From Amylibacter sp. SFDW26 (GTDB taxonomy: Bacteria > Pseudomonadota > Alphaproteobacteria > Rhodobacterales > Rhodobacteraceae), in contig NZ_WEIC01000001.1 of assembly GCF_009184395.1 (NCBI RefSeq), forward strand, positions 1-64,000: a DNA stretch of 64,000 nucleotides, given 5' to 3'. A program made the position numbers and the translations under genes. Positions 25,386 through 33,905 of this stretch are shown piece after piece. The notes beneath the pieces were generated by a model, which worked only from the letters and a program-made list of their open reading frames with translations, did no database searches and was not told the origin of the DNA. The stretch's first letter is position 1, and each line of letters starts with the position of its first letter.

Positions 25386-26667
25386 TCCTTTCGCCATTCT
25401 TGGAGTGGAAGAAAAAGGTGCAACTTTGGCATCTATAAAAAAGGCGTATTCAGTAAAACTTAAAGTTACGCGTCCTGATGATGATCCTGAAGGCTTCATG
25501 GAATTACGCGAAGCTTATAATCACGCTAAGAACATCGTTAAATGGAATTCGCAAACCACTATAGATGATGGTCTTAATGAAGATTTGTCCGAAGATATAG
25601 AAGCCCCAAAGGTTGAAGTTAAACCAGAACAGATCAAATATTGGTACGATGAAAAGCTAGATTTTAATTTCAACTCTTCCCCTTCTGGCCAGTTAATTGA
25701 AAAAACAGTGCGTTGGATGTTGGAACGAAAAGGTGCAGAGCCCGATCAATTTTTTGATGAGCTTATGCTTGAGCCTGCATTTCAAAATAAACCTGATTTT
25801 ATGGTTTTTTCAAACTTTTACCGTGAACATATTTTCTATTCTGCTGGTGGTGGTGATCACGATTATTATGAAGAAGAAAACTTTCTGGAAGATGTAGAGT
25901 ATGAGCGCCCAGAATGGCTTTCAGATGAAGCAATTTTGCGCATAGATATGCTTTTTGATTTTCAAACTGCTATGCCTAAAAATGAATGGGAAGCGCGCCA
26001 ATTAAATTGCATCAAAAAAATATTTGAACCTGTTTTATTGGCAAATTCAGTAATCGAGCAAAAGTCTGATCCGCATGATGTTTTGGCTTTTCGCGCCAAA
26101 GAACAAGAGCAGCTTCGAAAAGATAGTCATGGGTCATATTTTGACCGAAGTAAAAAGAAATGGATTGATAAGTCGCCTGTAACTGAGGCTATGAATGATA
26201 TTAATGAACTCATAGAGATACCTTGGAGTAATGCTTCAGACACGACTTGGCGCGATATTTTAGAACGTGATAACTTGCAAATGTTGGATGAGTTTCAAGA
26301 TTTAGATGCACGTCTAAGGAATTTTATTTGTAATAAGACGGGGATGTATGAGGATACAAGAAAGTTAAAATTACCGCCATGGTTAAGTAAATCTGTTGTT
26401 CTATTACTTGATGATACCTTTGGTTGGAATTATCAATCTGGCCGACATGAATGGGAATATGAACAATACCGTTGGTTACACAGTGTTATTGCGCAACATC
26501 GCGATAAACCAAAAACGCAAAACGTTTATAAGACGTGGCAGTACATTAACAGAAATAGCTATGAGTTTCTTGGATATCAGCCTATGCCGTGGTTGTTGAA
26601 ACCAAGTAGTATGCTTTACACATATTGTGGTTATAGGTTGCTGCAAGCAATACTTAGGGTGTTGTGA
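25372..26667 (+). CDS. J-domain-like co-chaperone with RPD in place of HPD
   Basis: The N-terminal 60 residues match a J domain (DPFAILGVEEKGATLASIKKAYSVKLK, then PEGFMELREAYNHAKNI), but the HPD tripeptide that activates Hsp70 ATPase is RPD (VTRPDDD). The remaining 370 residues are acidic and aromatic-rich (e.g. DHDYYEEENFLEDVEYE) with no recognised domain. ATG 25372 lies inside the hscC 3' end, giving a 14-bp overlap. E. coli HscC also works with atypical J proteins (DjlB, DjlC), so a dedicated pairing is likely. Confidence 0.8.
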   Translation: MPSTDPFAILGVEEKGATLASIKKAYSVKLKVTRPDDDPEGFMELREAYNHAKNIVKWNSQTTIDDGLNEDLSEDIEAPKVEVKPEQIKYWYDEKLDFNFNSSPSGQLIEKTVRWMLERKGAEPDQFFDELMLEPAFQNKPDFMVFSNFYREHIFYSAGGGDHDYYEEENFLEDVEYERPEWLSDEAILRIDMLFDFQTAMPKNEWEARQLNCIKKIFEPVLLANSVIEQKSDPHDVLAFRAKEQEQLRKDSHGSYFDRSKKKWIDKSPVTEAMNDINELIEIPWSNASDTTWRDILERDNLQMLDEFQDLDARLRNFICNKTGMYEDTRKLKLPPWLSKSVVLLLDDTFGWNYQSGRHEWEYEQYRWLHSVIAQHRDKPKTQNVYKTWQYINRNSYEFLGYQPMPWLLKPSSMLYTYCGYRLLQAILRVL

Positions 26668-28733
26668 TGGGATTTATTTTTGGTGGATTACTAGTCATTT
26701 TCTTTTGGATAATGCGCGCAAGCATTCCACACATATGGCGTGCCTTGCGTAATACACATTGGCTTAAATTTCGGAAAGAAGATGTGTTTTTATCGTTAGG
26801 CGTATTTGCATTAATTTGTGGCGTTGAATATGTGAGCCCATCATTAGGGCTGACGGGTTTAGAGCGTCCAGAAAAGCCAGAAAACGTGTTCTACTCAGAG
26901 CAAAAAAAATGGGCAGATAAGGCTATAAGCAACGATGAGATTTCAAAGTTAGCACCATGGCTTGGAGCGTTTGGGCAAGTCACAAAAACGGAATATAAAG
27001 AACAGCTCTCAAAGCAGTTAATTGAAACTAATATTAAGATATCAAAGGAAAGTGAAAATATAAGGGCGCAGGAGAAAGTTGTTGATAAATTATCCCCTAA
27101 AAATGGCGGTGTAAATACGACAGACCCACAGACTAAATCGAAGACGCAATTATCGTATTATACTCATCAATCAATTTTAGCTGGTATGATAAGCCGGATT
27201 GATCGTCTTAATATTGATAAAAGTGATATTCTTGATCGACAAGAAAATATCGACAGCTTGTTTGGCGAAGCCTCGGAGCTTCAATATTATGAATTGCAAA
27301 AACGTGATTTAGAACAAGCTGTAGAGAGACAAAGTAAGTTAGTTACGGCGCAAAATAAGATAAGATTTAATGCTCAAACAGCTTTAAACAAATATCAAAT
27401 TGCAAACCCTGGTAGCGCTAATGATCCAGATACAAGAGACGAGCGAGACAGACTAGAAGAAGTATCTACTGATGAGGGCCGAAAGTATTACGGCTTAAAT
27501 TCTAAATTAAGAGTTATTAAAAGTTCACTTAGTGGTGCGCGTAGAATGTCAGAAGGCACTATTTCTAGCGATATCTTTCCTGTATTAGACAAGCCAATAG
27601 AGATACTCGACATAAAACAAACAAAAAGATTTAGGGAAGATACTAAAGTTGGCCCTACAGTCGAGTGGAACTTTTCTAATAATAAATTGTTCAATGCATT
27701 TCAAAATAAATTGCGAAACTACCATGATCATGAACAAGCAATTAAATGCCATGTTCTAGTAGACGAAGAAAATGGAAACTTAAATGCGAGCCGCGGTTGC
27801 GAAATTATTCTTCCTATAAATATTAACTATGATCTGACCAAACCACAGTGTAATGCAATCTATTCAAAGACGAACCTTCCTTATAGAGTGGATCAGAAGC
27901 CTAAACGAGGCGAGGCGGCGGTTACCCACTGTATCGAACGTTGGAAATTCCCAACGTTACGTCTTGTTATAAAGAACAATCAGTTGACAGTTTACGAACC
28001 AGCATCTGATGCCGCGCCGTTAGATCATGTTCATAAGCATGGTTCGCCTATCAGTCGTTGGGAAATATATTGGGGCGGCGAATTTAAGCGCCTTGATCGT
28101 GAGTTCACGGGTATTTGGCCTTCTAATAAGCAAGAGTTTTCAATCAGACTTAGACATTTGCCTAAAGACGATAGCTTTGCATCTGATGTGAATGCAGAGG
28201 CAAAACTTGGTGGTGTAAGAATTTGGGAGGATTTTGATACTTCACATAATGGTAGAGAAAAAACATCACGCGTTGTGGGGGGAGATTTTTACGATGCGCA
28301 TCTTTTTGAAAAAACTGGAACAAAAATTGGCATGAAGCTTCCATTCGTTCGTGATGTTAATGTGCATCTTTATGATGATACACAAGATGTCTCAAAAAGC
28401 TCTAAAGTCATTACTAATAGCTATGCCAATAGACTTCGCAGACGTATGAGAACGTTTGATCAGGTAAGTTTTACGGAGTATCAGAGAGCGCAAGAAGAGG
28501 CCGCAATCCTATTAGACACTTCAAAAACAGGTTGCCATTTCCCAGTGGGCCTAAACCGTAATGTATCAACCTCTAGACATGTGATTGCAAAATCCGAGAT
28601 CAAATCTCTAATGGAACTTGTTGATACTAATGATGAAGGGATCGATTGCCGAAAATACCACGCTATCCGCACGGTATTGGATAGTCTTATCTTATTTTAT
28701 GAAGGCAAATTGTATAATGTAAGCACAAATTAA
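26667..28733 (+). CDS. Membrane-anchored coiled-coil protein of the HscC locus
   Basis: The product has two N-terminal hydrophobic segments (FIFGGLLVIFFWIMRASI and VFLSLGVFALICGVEY), then a long helical region rich in Lys/Glu/Gln (residues about 85-290, probably coiled coil), then a large soluble domain with scattered Cys (CHVLVDEENG, CEIILP, HCIERW, CRKYHAI). ATG 26667 overlaps the J-like stop by one base (TGATG); GTG 26664 is an alternative. It is 688 residues from ATG. I do not recognise the family. It may localise the HscC/J pair to the membrane. Confidence 0.75.
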   Translation: MGFIFGGLLVIFFWIMRASIPHIWRALRNTHWLKFRKEDVFLSLGVFALICGVEYVSPSLGLTGLERPEKPENVFYSEQKKWADKAISNDEISKLAPWLGAFGQVTKTEYKEQLSKQLIETNIKISKESENIRAQEKVVDKLSPKNGGVNTTDPQTKSKTQLSYYTHQSILAGMISRIDRLNIDKSDILDRQENIDSLFGEASELQYYELQKRDLEQAVERQSKLVTAQNKIRFNAQTALNKYQIANPGSANDPDTRDERDRLEEVSTDEGRKYYGLNSKLRVIKSSLSGARRMSEGTISSDIFPVLDKPIEILDIKQTKRFREDTKVGPTVEWNFSNNKLFNAFQNKLRNYHDHEQAIKCHVLVDEENGNLNASRGCEIILPININYDLTKPQCNAIYSKTNLPYRVDQKPKRGEAAVTHCIERWKFPTLRLVIKNNQLTVYEPASDAAPLDHVHKHGSPISRWEIYWGGEFKRLDREFTGIWPSNKQEFSIRLRHLPKDDSFASDVNAEAKLGGVRIWEDFDTSHNGREKTSRVVGGDFYDAHLFEKTGTKIGMKLPFVRDVNVHLYDDTQDVSKSSKVITNSYANRLRRRMRTFDQVSFTEYQRAQEEAAILLDTSKTGCHFPVGLNRNVSTSRHVIAKSEIKSLMELVDTNDEGIDCRKYHAIRTVLDSLILFYEGKLYNVSTN

Positions 28734-28750
28734 CGAGCCTAGTATACGCA

Positions 28751-28771
28751 TATCTGACTATGGATCAGATA
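28751..28771 (+). terminator. Hairpin after the HscC operon
   Basis: TATCTGA (28751-28757) and TCAGATA (28765-28771) are perfect 7-bp arms with a 7-nt loop, 18 bp after the last stop. No clear T-run follows, so it may be an mRNA 3'-end structure rather than a strong terminator. Confidence 0.35.
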
Positions 28772-28811
28772 GTCTCTATAGGTTCTTTAGTGGTTTATTA
28801 TCAAAAGTTTT

Positions 28812-28887
28812 TGGTGGAGCCTAGGAGGATCGAACTCCTGACCTCTTCGCTGCCAGCGAAGCGCTCTCCCAGCTGAGCTAAGGCCCC
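28812..28887 (-). tRNA. tRNA-Ala (anticodon GGC)
   Basis: The minus strand reads GGGGCCTTAGCTCAGCTGGG as the acceptor/D-arm start, an anticodon stem CTTCGC/GCGAAG around loop TGGCA (anticodon GGC), the T-arm with GTTCGATCC and an encoded CCA end (28812-28814). The length is 76 nt including CCA. The 3' end faces the HscC island, but no repeat of the tRNA 3' end was found at the other edge of that island. Confidence 0.97.
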
Positions 28888-28891
28888 AAAT

Positions 28892-28911
28892 CAGCGTATA
28901 TTCATACGCTG
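28892..28911 (-). other. Hairpin just upstream of tRNA-Ala
   Basis: CAGCGTAT (28892-28899) and ATACGCTG (28904-28911) are perfect 8-bp arms with a 4-nt loop, starting 5 bp before the tRNA 5' end. It could be a leader structure of the tRNA precursor or part of a terminator from the TIGR02300 gene. Confidence 0.4.
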
Positions 28912-28928
28912 GGGATATTTATGAAACA

Positions 28929-28948
28929 CCGCTTGATTACACAAGCGG
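28929..28948 (-). terminator. Terminator of the TIGR02300 gene
   Basis: CCGCTTG (28929-28935) and CAAGCGG (28942-28948) form a perfect 7-bp stem with a 6-nt loop, 8 bp after the TIGR02300 stop. The minus-strand flank is TGTTTC, a modest T-tract. Confidence 0.55.
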
Positions 28949-28956
28949 AATTTCAC

Positions 28957-29298
28957 TTAACTGTCGTCTTCTGGACCCGCAACGTCTGCGATTTCTTCCA
29001 ATGGTACAGTATCATCATCGTCGTCTTCTAGAACGTCATCACCTAGATCTACATCGATATCTGCATCATCTTCGTCCAATACATCTACGTCATCCGCTAG
29101 ATCATCCTCTGTTGCGGCTGCAACATTGGCTTTATCTGCTTTGTCCGTCATAGACGTTTTAGATTTGTCATTTGAGAAAAATGACAACTCATACTCCTTG
29201 CCAGTGTATGGGCTGACAATTGGATCTTTTTGTAAGTCGTAAAAACGTTGGCCAGTCTCTGGACAAACGCGCTTTACACCCCAAGCTTCTTCGGGCAT
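28957..29298 (-). CDS. TIGR02300 family protein
   Basis: The 113-residue product begins MPEEAWGVKRVCPETGQRFYDLQKDPIVSPYTGKEY, the conserved alphaproteobacterial TIGR02300 N-terminus with a single CPETG that resembles half a zinc ribbon. The C-terminal half is a long Asp/Glu tract (DLADDVDVLDEDDADIDVDL), a low-complexity tail typical of the family. Function is unknown. It is divergent from the YgjP-like gene. Confidence 0.92.
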   Translation of the reverse strand: MPEEAWGVKRVCPETGQRFYDLQKDPIVSPYTGKEYELSFFSNDKSKTSMTDKADKANVAAATEDDLADDVDVLDEDDADIDVDLGDDVLEDDDDDTVPLEEIADVAGPEDDS

Positions 29299-29445
29299 TT
29301 TTAGTCCCCTTTACAGGTCATAATGGAATCCGTGTTGCCAACTGCCACATCATTTCAGACTTGTCAAAGGCAGAAAGCAAGAAACTTGTCGATCCAGCGA
29401 AAAAGGTGGTTTGAACCCGTCCACAAAGGGCCTACATTAAGGATA

Positions 29446-30132
29446 ATGGTAGAGCAAATTGAAATTGGCGACCCAGCGATTGCTGTGGCGATTAAACGTT
29501 CCGCGCGGGCACGTCGTTATTCTTTACGTATATCTAATAAAGACGGCTCGATCAGTTTGACCGTTCCTAAATATGCCGTGATGAGTGAAGCACTTAATTT
29601 TGCACGTGAGCATGAGGGTTGGATGCGTAAGCATTTGGCCAAGCAATTAAAGCCATTGTCCTTGCAAATTGGTGGATCGGTTTTATTTGATGGTGAATAC
29701 CGTCGGATCGAGCCAGGAACTGGGCGAATTGTGCGATTTGATGGCGAAGTTTTGCAAGTTCCCGGGTCCGCTGAAATGGTACCAACAAAACTAAAGGCAT
29801 ATTTCAAAGCTATGGCGCGGGAACGCATGGTTTCGGCCTCCATTCATTACGCTGACTTACTGGGTAAACCAATTGGACGCATCACAATGCGCGATACACG
29901 GTCACGCTGGGGCTCTTGTACGTCTGATGGTAATCTCATGTACTCGTGGCGGTTGATCATGGCACCTAAGGCTGTTCAGGCTTATGTGGCGGCACATGAA
30001 GCCTGTCATTTGATTGAAATGAACCATTCAGATGCGTATTGGGCTTTGGTCGCAAATGTATTTCCAGATTATAAAACCCATCGGTCTTGGTTGAAAAAGA
30101 ACGGCAGTCTGTTGCATCGTTATATGTTCTAA
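29446..30132 (+). CDS. YgjP-like M48-family metallopeptidase (DUF45)
   Basis: The 228-residue product carries the zinc-binding HEACH (HExxH) in YVAAHEACHLIEMNHSDAYW, where the third ligand is the His of NHS, preceded by SRWGSCTSDGNLMYSWRLIMAP, diagnostic of the YgjP/DUF45 family. It is an intracellular metallopeptidase with unknown physiological substrate. ATG 29446 with AAGGAT upstream is clearly better than the open extension to 29323. Confidence 0.92.
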   Translation: MVEQIEIGDPAIAVAIKRSARARRYSLRISNKDGSISLTVPKYAVMSEALNFAREHEGWMRKHLAKQLKPLSLQIGGSVLFDGEYRRIEPGTGRIVRFDGEVLQVPGSAEMVPTKLKAYFKAMARERMVSASIHYADLLGKPIGRITMRDTRSRWGSCTSDGNLMYSWRLIMAPKAVQAYVAAHEACHLIEMNHSDAYWALVANVFPDYKTHRSWLKKNGSLLHRYMF

Positions 30133-30149
30133 ACCTTGACGAATGGGTT

Positions 30150-30165
30150 TTTTGTGATCACAAAA
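30150..30165. promoter_or_regulatory. AkgR-type operator at its own gene
   Basis: TTTTGTGATCACAAAA is a perfect 16-bp palindrome ending 4 bp before the ATG of the GntR gene, over the ribosome-binding position. Its core TGTGATCACA recurs twice upstream of sucC (42368-42377, 42389-42398) and nowhere else noticed in this window. Autoregulation is inferred. Confidence 0.7.
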
Positions 30166-30169
30166 GCTT

Positions 30170-30820
30170 ATGTCTAGTACCGAACGTATTCCCGATAAAT
30201 CCATTCCACATCATGAACGTGTGTACCGTAAATTACGTGGCGAAATTATGCATGGTGAAATTCAAGCAGGTCAGGCTCTGACCATTCGCGGCATCGCAGA
30301 CAAATATGAGGCCAGCATGACACCTGCACGCGAAGCTGTGCGCCGTTTGTCGGCAGAAGGTGCTGTTTCTGTGTCCTCTACGGGCCGTGTGACGGCACCT
30401 GTGTTGTCTACTGAGCGTATAGAAGAGTTGGCGTCTATACGTGCGCTTATAGAGCCAGAAATGGCCAGCAGGGCGCAGCCAAGGGCGCATATGGCGTTGA
30501 TTGAGCGGCTTTATACCATAAACAGCCTAATTTCCGAGGCGATCGTCAAGAATGAACCTGTGACTTATGTGCGCCGCAACCTTGAATTCCACCGTACTTT
30601 ATATCTGCGCGCCCAAGCACCTGCGATGTTGGCAATGGTGGAAACGGTTTGGCTACAGTTGGGGCCGACGATGACGATGCTTTATTCAAAATTGCAACGC
30701 CGTGAAGCATCCGACCATCACCGCCAAGTGATTGCAGCATTACGTGCGGGTGATGAACCCACCTTGCGATTGGCAATTCGTGCGGATGTCACACAAGGGT
30801 TACGGATGCTGGTGCGGTAG
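30170..30820 (+). CDS. akgR: GntR/FCD regulator, AkgR-like (TCA-cycle control)
   Basis: The 216-residue product has a GntR winged helix (VYRKLRGEIMHGEIQAGQALTIRGIADKYEASMTPAREAVRRLSAEG region, residues about 20-70) and an FCD domain (EFHRTLYLRAQAP, VIAALRAGDEPTLRLAIRAD). In Rhodobacter sphaeroides the GntR protein AkgR activates TCA genes including 2-oxoglutarate dehydrogenase. Identity here is inferred from family and from the shared palindrome at this gene and the sucC promoter. Its 3' end overlaps the convergent ABC permease by 32 bp. The start at 30170 has no clear ribosome site because the operator occupies that position. Confidence 0.7.
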   Translation: MSSTERIPDKSIPHHERVYRKLRGEIMHGEIQAGQALTIRGIADKYEASMTPAREAVRRLSAEGAVSVSSTGRVTAPVLSTERIEELASIRALIEPEMASRAQPRAHMALIERLYTINSLISEAIVKNEPVTYVRRNLEFHRTLYLRAQAPAMLAMVETVWLQLGPTMTMLYSKLQRREASDHHRQVIAALRAGDEPTLRLAIRADVTQGLRMLVR

Positions 30821-31805
30821 CTTCTGTATCTTCTATACTTGGGAAGGCTTGTAGTAGCGTTGCATAACGAATTCTGGCATCTGTAATTGAGCTATAAGAG
30901 CCAACCAAGTCTCTGATAGGGCCGCCCAAGCGTTCCAATCCTGAAACAAATGCCAATATCACACCAATTTCTGCATGCCCTTGGATCACAAGGTAGCCAC
31001 CATAAGAAATAACCCCAAAAGGCCCCAAAGCGATTAACAGATTGTTGATGGTTTTCATCACATTTTTATTCAAAATGTACCGCGTACGAATGCGTAAAAT
31101 ATCTTCAACTAAACTTACAAAACTTTTGGGTGCAGCAGAGCGTAAAAGTTCGTCTTCTGGATTGTCTACAATGAACGATCCAAGGTCCCGCATGCGCAGG
31201 GCTTTTTCCTGTGCTAATAGGTTCATTTTCTTTTGGAAATACGGAACGATTATGAATTGCGGTGAATATAATCCTAAAGCAATTGATGCGACCAAAGGTT
31301 CGACCCAAAACATATACCCTAGAACAAACACCAATGTGCCAATTTCAAACAAAGGGCCAGAAATTGCAGAGCCTGCAAAACCACCAAGTTTTTCAACCTC
31401 AGATGACATCATAGAGACAACAGCACCTTCATCTACTTCATCAACATCAGCAGGGTTCTGATCTTTGGGTAATTGTGGTGCTGCCGTGTATGTATAATGG
31501 AAGACCGAACCACGTAATGAGCGTACGATATTTGCCGAAATCAATTCGCGTTGGGCGCGCATGGCAAATTTGAAACCAGCAGCAACGAGCATGGCCAAGA
31601 TATAAAAACCGCCAAGTTTCAGTAACATGTCTGTATCTTTTTGTGCGACGGCATCATCCAAGATACGTCTTTGCAGTTCTAAGGGAACAGGTGCCAAAGG
31701 CAAAAGGATCAGTGTTAAAGCGATTACAACGATTTGCTGTCGGTACGATTTATTAAAAATATAGCGATAAACGGATGTAGGCATTCTGGTCATAAAGCAA
31801 CGCAT
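30789..31805 (-). CDS. ABC transporter transmembrane domain without ATPase domain
   Basis: The 338-residue product is an ABC exporter transmembrane domain: hydrophobic helices VIALTLILLPLAPVPL, LLKLGGFYILAMLVAAGF, GPLFEIGTLVFVLGYMFW and LLIALGPFGVISYGGYLVI, plus the end-of-TMD pattern SGLERLGGPIRDLVGSYSSITDARIRYATLL. The sequence stops after SIEDTEATAPASVTLV, where a nucleotide-binding domain with Walker motifs would normally follow. No ATPase gene is adjacent. It may pair with a distant ATPase or be a fixed TMD-only form. ATG 31805 or 31793 (MTRMPTSV) may be the start. Confidence 0.75.
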   Translation of the reverse strand: MRCFMTRMPTSVYRYIFNKSYRQQIVVIALTLILLPLAPVPLELQRRILDDAVAQKDTDMLLKLGGFYILAMLVAAGFKFAMRAQRELISANIVRSLRGSVFHYTYTAAPQLPKDQNPADVDEVDEGAVVSMMSSEVEKLGGFAGSAISGPLFEIGTLVFVLGYMFWVEPLVASIALGLYSPQFIIVPYFQKKMNLLAQEKALRMRDLGSFIVDNPEDELLRSAAPKSFVSLVEDILRIRTRYILNKNVMKTINNLLIALGPFGVISYGGYLVIQGHAEIGVILAFVSGLERLGGPIRDLVGSYSSITDARIRYATLLQAFPSIEDTEATAPASVTLV

Positions 31806-31962
31806 ACATTATTATGTTCATGCAGCAACTTTGATTTAATGCGCTAACGCCTTTGTGAAGACTGTTTATGATCTAGTTAAGATTTCATGCGTATAAAGGG
31901 TACTAAATGATCAGATTCCCCTTAGCTGGTCATGGCCATTAATACCTTTATTAGGCCATAAG

Positions 31963-31998
31963 AAAACGCCCTAATGTTGTTATACATTAGGGCGTTTT
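31963..31998. terminator. Strong bidirectional terminator after lpd
   Basis: Perfect 15-bp arms AAAACGCCCTAATGT (31963-31977) and ACATTAGGGCGTTTT (31984-31998) with a 6-nt loop. On the minus strand it ends the suc-lpd operon; T-tracts follow on both strands. A second, imperfect hairpin (TGGCC/GGCCA) lies next to it at 31933-31957. Confidence 0.92.
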
Positions 31999-32017
31999 TG
32001 TATTCTCAAACAGACAC

Positions 32018-33406
32018 TTAAGCGTGTATGGCGCCATCACCACAAGCCAATGCGGCTTCGCGCATGGCTTCTGAGAATGTTGGGTGCGCATGGCATGTCA
32101 ATGCCACGTCTTGCGCGCTTGCACCGAATTCCATTGCCACACAGATCTCGTGGATCAAATCACCAGCGCCCGGGCCGATCAGATGACACCCTAAGATGCG
32201 GTCTGTTTTTGCGTCAGCCAACAATTTTACAAAGCCATCACCTTGGAAAATGGCTTTGGCACGGGCGTTACCCATAAAGCTGAACTTGCCGATTTTATAA
32301 TCGACACCAGCTTCTTTTAACTCTTCTTCGGTCTTCCCAACGTTAGCGACCTCTGGGGCTGTGTATATCACACCAGGTATTACATTATAGTTAACGTGAC
32401 CGTGCTTACCTGCAATCACCTCTGCAACAGCCATACCTTCATCTTCGGCTTTGTGCGCCAGCATTGGGCCGTCAATCACATCACCGATGGCGTAAACACC
32501 AGCTACATTCGTACGCCAGTGATCGTCAGTTTCAATCTGGCCGCGTTTTGAAATGGTGCCGCCAAGCGCTTCGAACCCTAAGCCATCAGTGAATGGTTTG
32601 CGGCCAGTGGCCACCAGTACAACATCAGCATCAATGGTCGCATCGCTATCATCTTTGCGCAGTTTGTAGTTCACTTTGGCTTTGCCTTTGGATGTGTCCA
32701 CTGATTGAACTGCGGCACCCATGATGAATTTAAACCCTTGTTTTTTCAACATTCTTTGGAATGTCTTGGAAATCTCTGCATCCATGCCTGGTGTTATATG
32801 ATCCAAGAATTCTACAACCGTCACTTCGGAACCAAGACGGGCATATACGCTGCCCATTTCAAGACCGATGACACCTGCACCGATCACGACCATGGATTTT
32901 GGAATTTTTGGCAATGCTAATGCACCTGTAGAGGTCACAACGGTTTTTTCGTCGACTTCTACACCCGGTAGGGATGATGGTTCAGAGCCTGTTGCGATCA
33001 CGATATTTTTGGCTTTATGCGCTGTGCCATCAACGGTGACTTCACCCGCTGCTGTGATTGTACCGTAGCCTTTGATCCAGTCTATCTTATTCTTTTTAAA
33101 CAAGAATTCGATACCTTTGGTGTTGCCTTCAACAACGCCATCTTTGTATTCTTGCATCTTGCCAAAATCGACTGATGGAGACTTACCCATGAGGCCCATT
33201 TTGGTGAAATTATGTGTGGCTTCATGGTATGAATGCGATGCGTGCAGCAATGCTTTTGACGGGATACAGCCCACGTTTAAACAGGTGCCGCCCAGTGTTT
33301 CACGGCCTTCGACACAGGCTGTTTTTAGACCTAATTGCGCGCAGCGAATAGCGCAGACATAGCCGCCTGGGCCGCCGCCAATTACGATAACATCATAGTC
33401 TGACAT
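32018..33406 (-). CDS. lpd: Dihydrolipoyl dehydrogenase (E3)
   Basis: The 462-residue product has FAD-binding [21 protein letters not shown], the redox disulfide [20 protein letters not shown]-binding [20 protein letters not shown], and the C-terminal His-Glu pair in [14 protein letters not shown]. It reoxidises the lipoyl groups of 2-oxoglutarate (and possibly pyruvate) dehydrogenase complexes. Its AAAGGT ribosome site lies in the end of the 35-codon ORF directly upstream. It is the last gene of the suc operon. Confidence 0.97.
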   Translation of the reverse strand: MSDYDVIVIGGGPGGYVCAIRCAQLGLKTACVEGRETLGGTCLNVGCIPSKALLHASHSYHEATHNFTKMGLMGKSPSVDFGKMQEYKDGVVEGNTKGIEFLFKKNKIDWIKGYGTITAAGEVTVDGTAHKAKNIVIATGSEPSSLPGVEVDEKTVVTSTGALALPKIPKSMVVIGAGVIGLEMGSVYARLGSEVTVVEFLDHITPGMDAEISKTFQRMLKKQGFKFIMGAAVQSVDTSKGKAKVNYKLRKDDSDATIDADVVLVATGRKPFTDGLGFEALGGTISKRGQIETDDHWRTNVAGVYAIGDVIDGPMLAHKAEDEGMAVAEVIAGKHGHVNYNVIPGVIYTAPEVANVGKTEEELKEAGVDYKIGKFSFMGNARAKAIFQGDGFVKLLADAKTDRILGCHLIGPGAGDLIHEICVAMEFGASAQDVALTCHAHPTFSEAMREAALACGDGAIHA

Positions 33407-33411
33407 GGGGG

Positions 33412-33519
33412 TTAACCTTTCGTGTTTTCGCCAAAATGGCGTGTATGATTGGCGTGCACAACCTGTGCACTAAGCGTATGACATGCGGTGCATGTCTGTG
33501 TGTTAAGAATTGCGATCAT
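33412..33519 (-). CDS. Possible 35-residue ORF with CxxCH motif
   Basis: ATG 33519 overlaps the MAPEG stop codon as ATGA and the frame ends (TAA) 5 bp before the lpd ATG. The product has [11 protein letters not shown], a haem-c-like CxxCH, then a His-rich stretch ([10 protein letters not shown]), but no signal peptide, so haem attachment in the periplasm is unlikely; metal binding is possible. The tight fit between two genes supports translation; amino-acid conservation is not known. It may instead only be the lpd leader. Confidence 0.4.
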   Translation of the reverse strand: MIAILNTQTCTACHTLSAQVVHANHTRHFGENTKG

Positions 33520-33905
33520 AAGAGCGCCGTAATCATCATTATTGTTGTGGCCAAGAGGCCCACTGTCCAAATATGGGAGCGCCAAGGCACCCACCCAAAG
33601 ACATAAGCTGGAATATAAAGTACCCGCGCTGCGACATAGATCCATGCACAGATTTGCGTAACGAGGTTGGAGGCATCCCCCAGAGTGACAACCACAACGG
33701 CGATTGTGAACAGGATTAACCCTTCGAAGTGATTGTTCATGGCACGTTGAATGCGACCTGCACGACCTGTCAATTCACTGCCTTCATCACGTGGGCTATA
33801 AGCAGCATCGTGGCCAACCTGTTTGATAGCATGTGGGACATATAAAAATATCTGAACGACTTGTAAGATGCCAGCAAGGGCGAGTGCTGTGATTTCTGGT
33901 GTCAT
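33516..33905 (-). CDS. MAPEG family membrane protein
   Basis: The 129-residue product has four hydrophobic segments and the MAPEG arrangement: helix 1 with ITALALAGILQVVQIFLYV, the loop RAGRIQRAMNNHFEGLILF (the R-x-x-R-A-x-x-N-x-x-E motif), then CAWIYVAARVLYIPAYVFG. Family members include glutathione-dependent membrane enzymes; bacterial ones are mostly uncharacterised. It overlaps the VOC gene as ATGA. Confidence 0.9.
   Translation of the reverse strand: MTPEITALALAGILQVVQIFLYVPHAIKQVGHDAAYSPRDEGSELTGRAGRIQRAMNNHFEGLILFTIAVVVVTLGDASNLVTQICAWIYVAARVLYIPAYVFGWVPWRSHIWTVGLLATTIMMITALL

Noticed and set aside
23525-28887. HscC region as an integrative element with tRNA att sites
   Set aside because: The island abuts the tRNA-Ala 3' end, but no repeat of the tRNA 3' end was found near 23530-23680, and there is no integrase gene.
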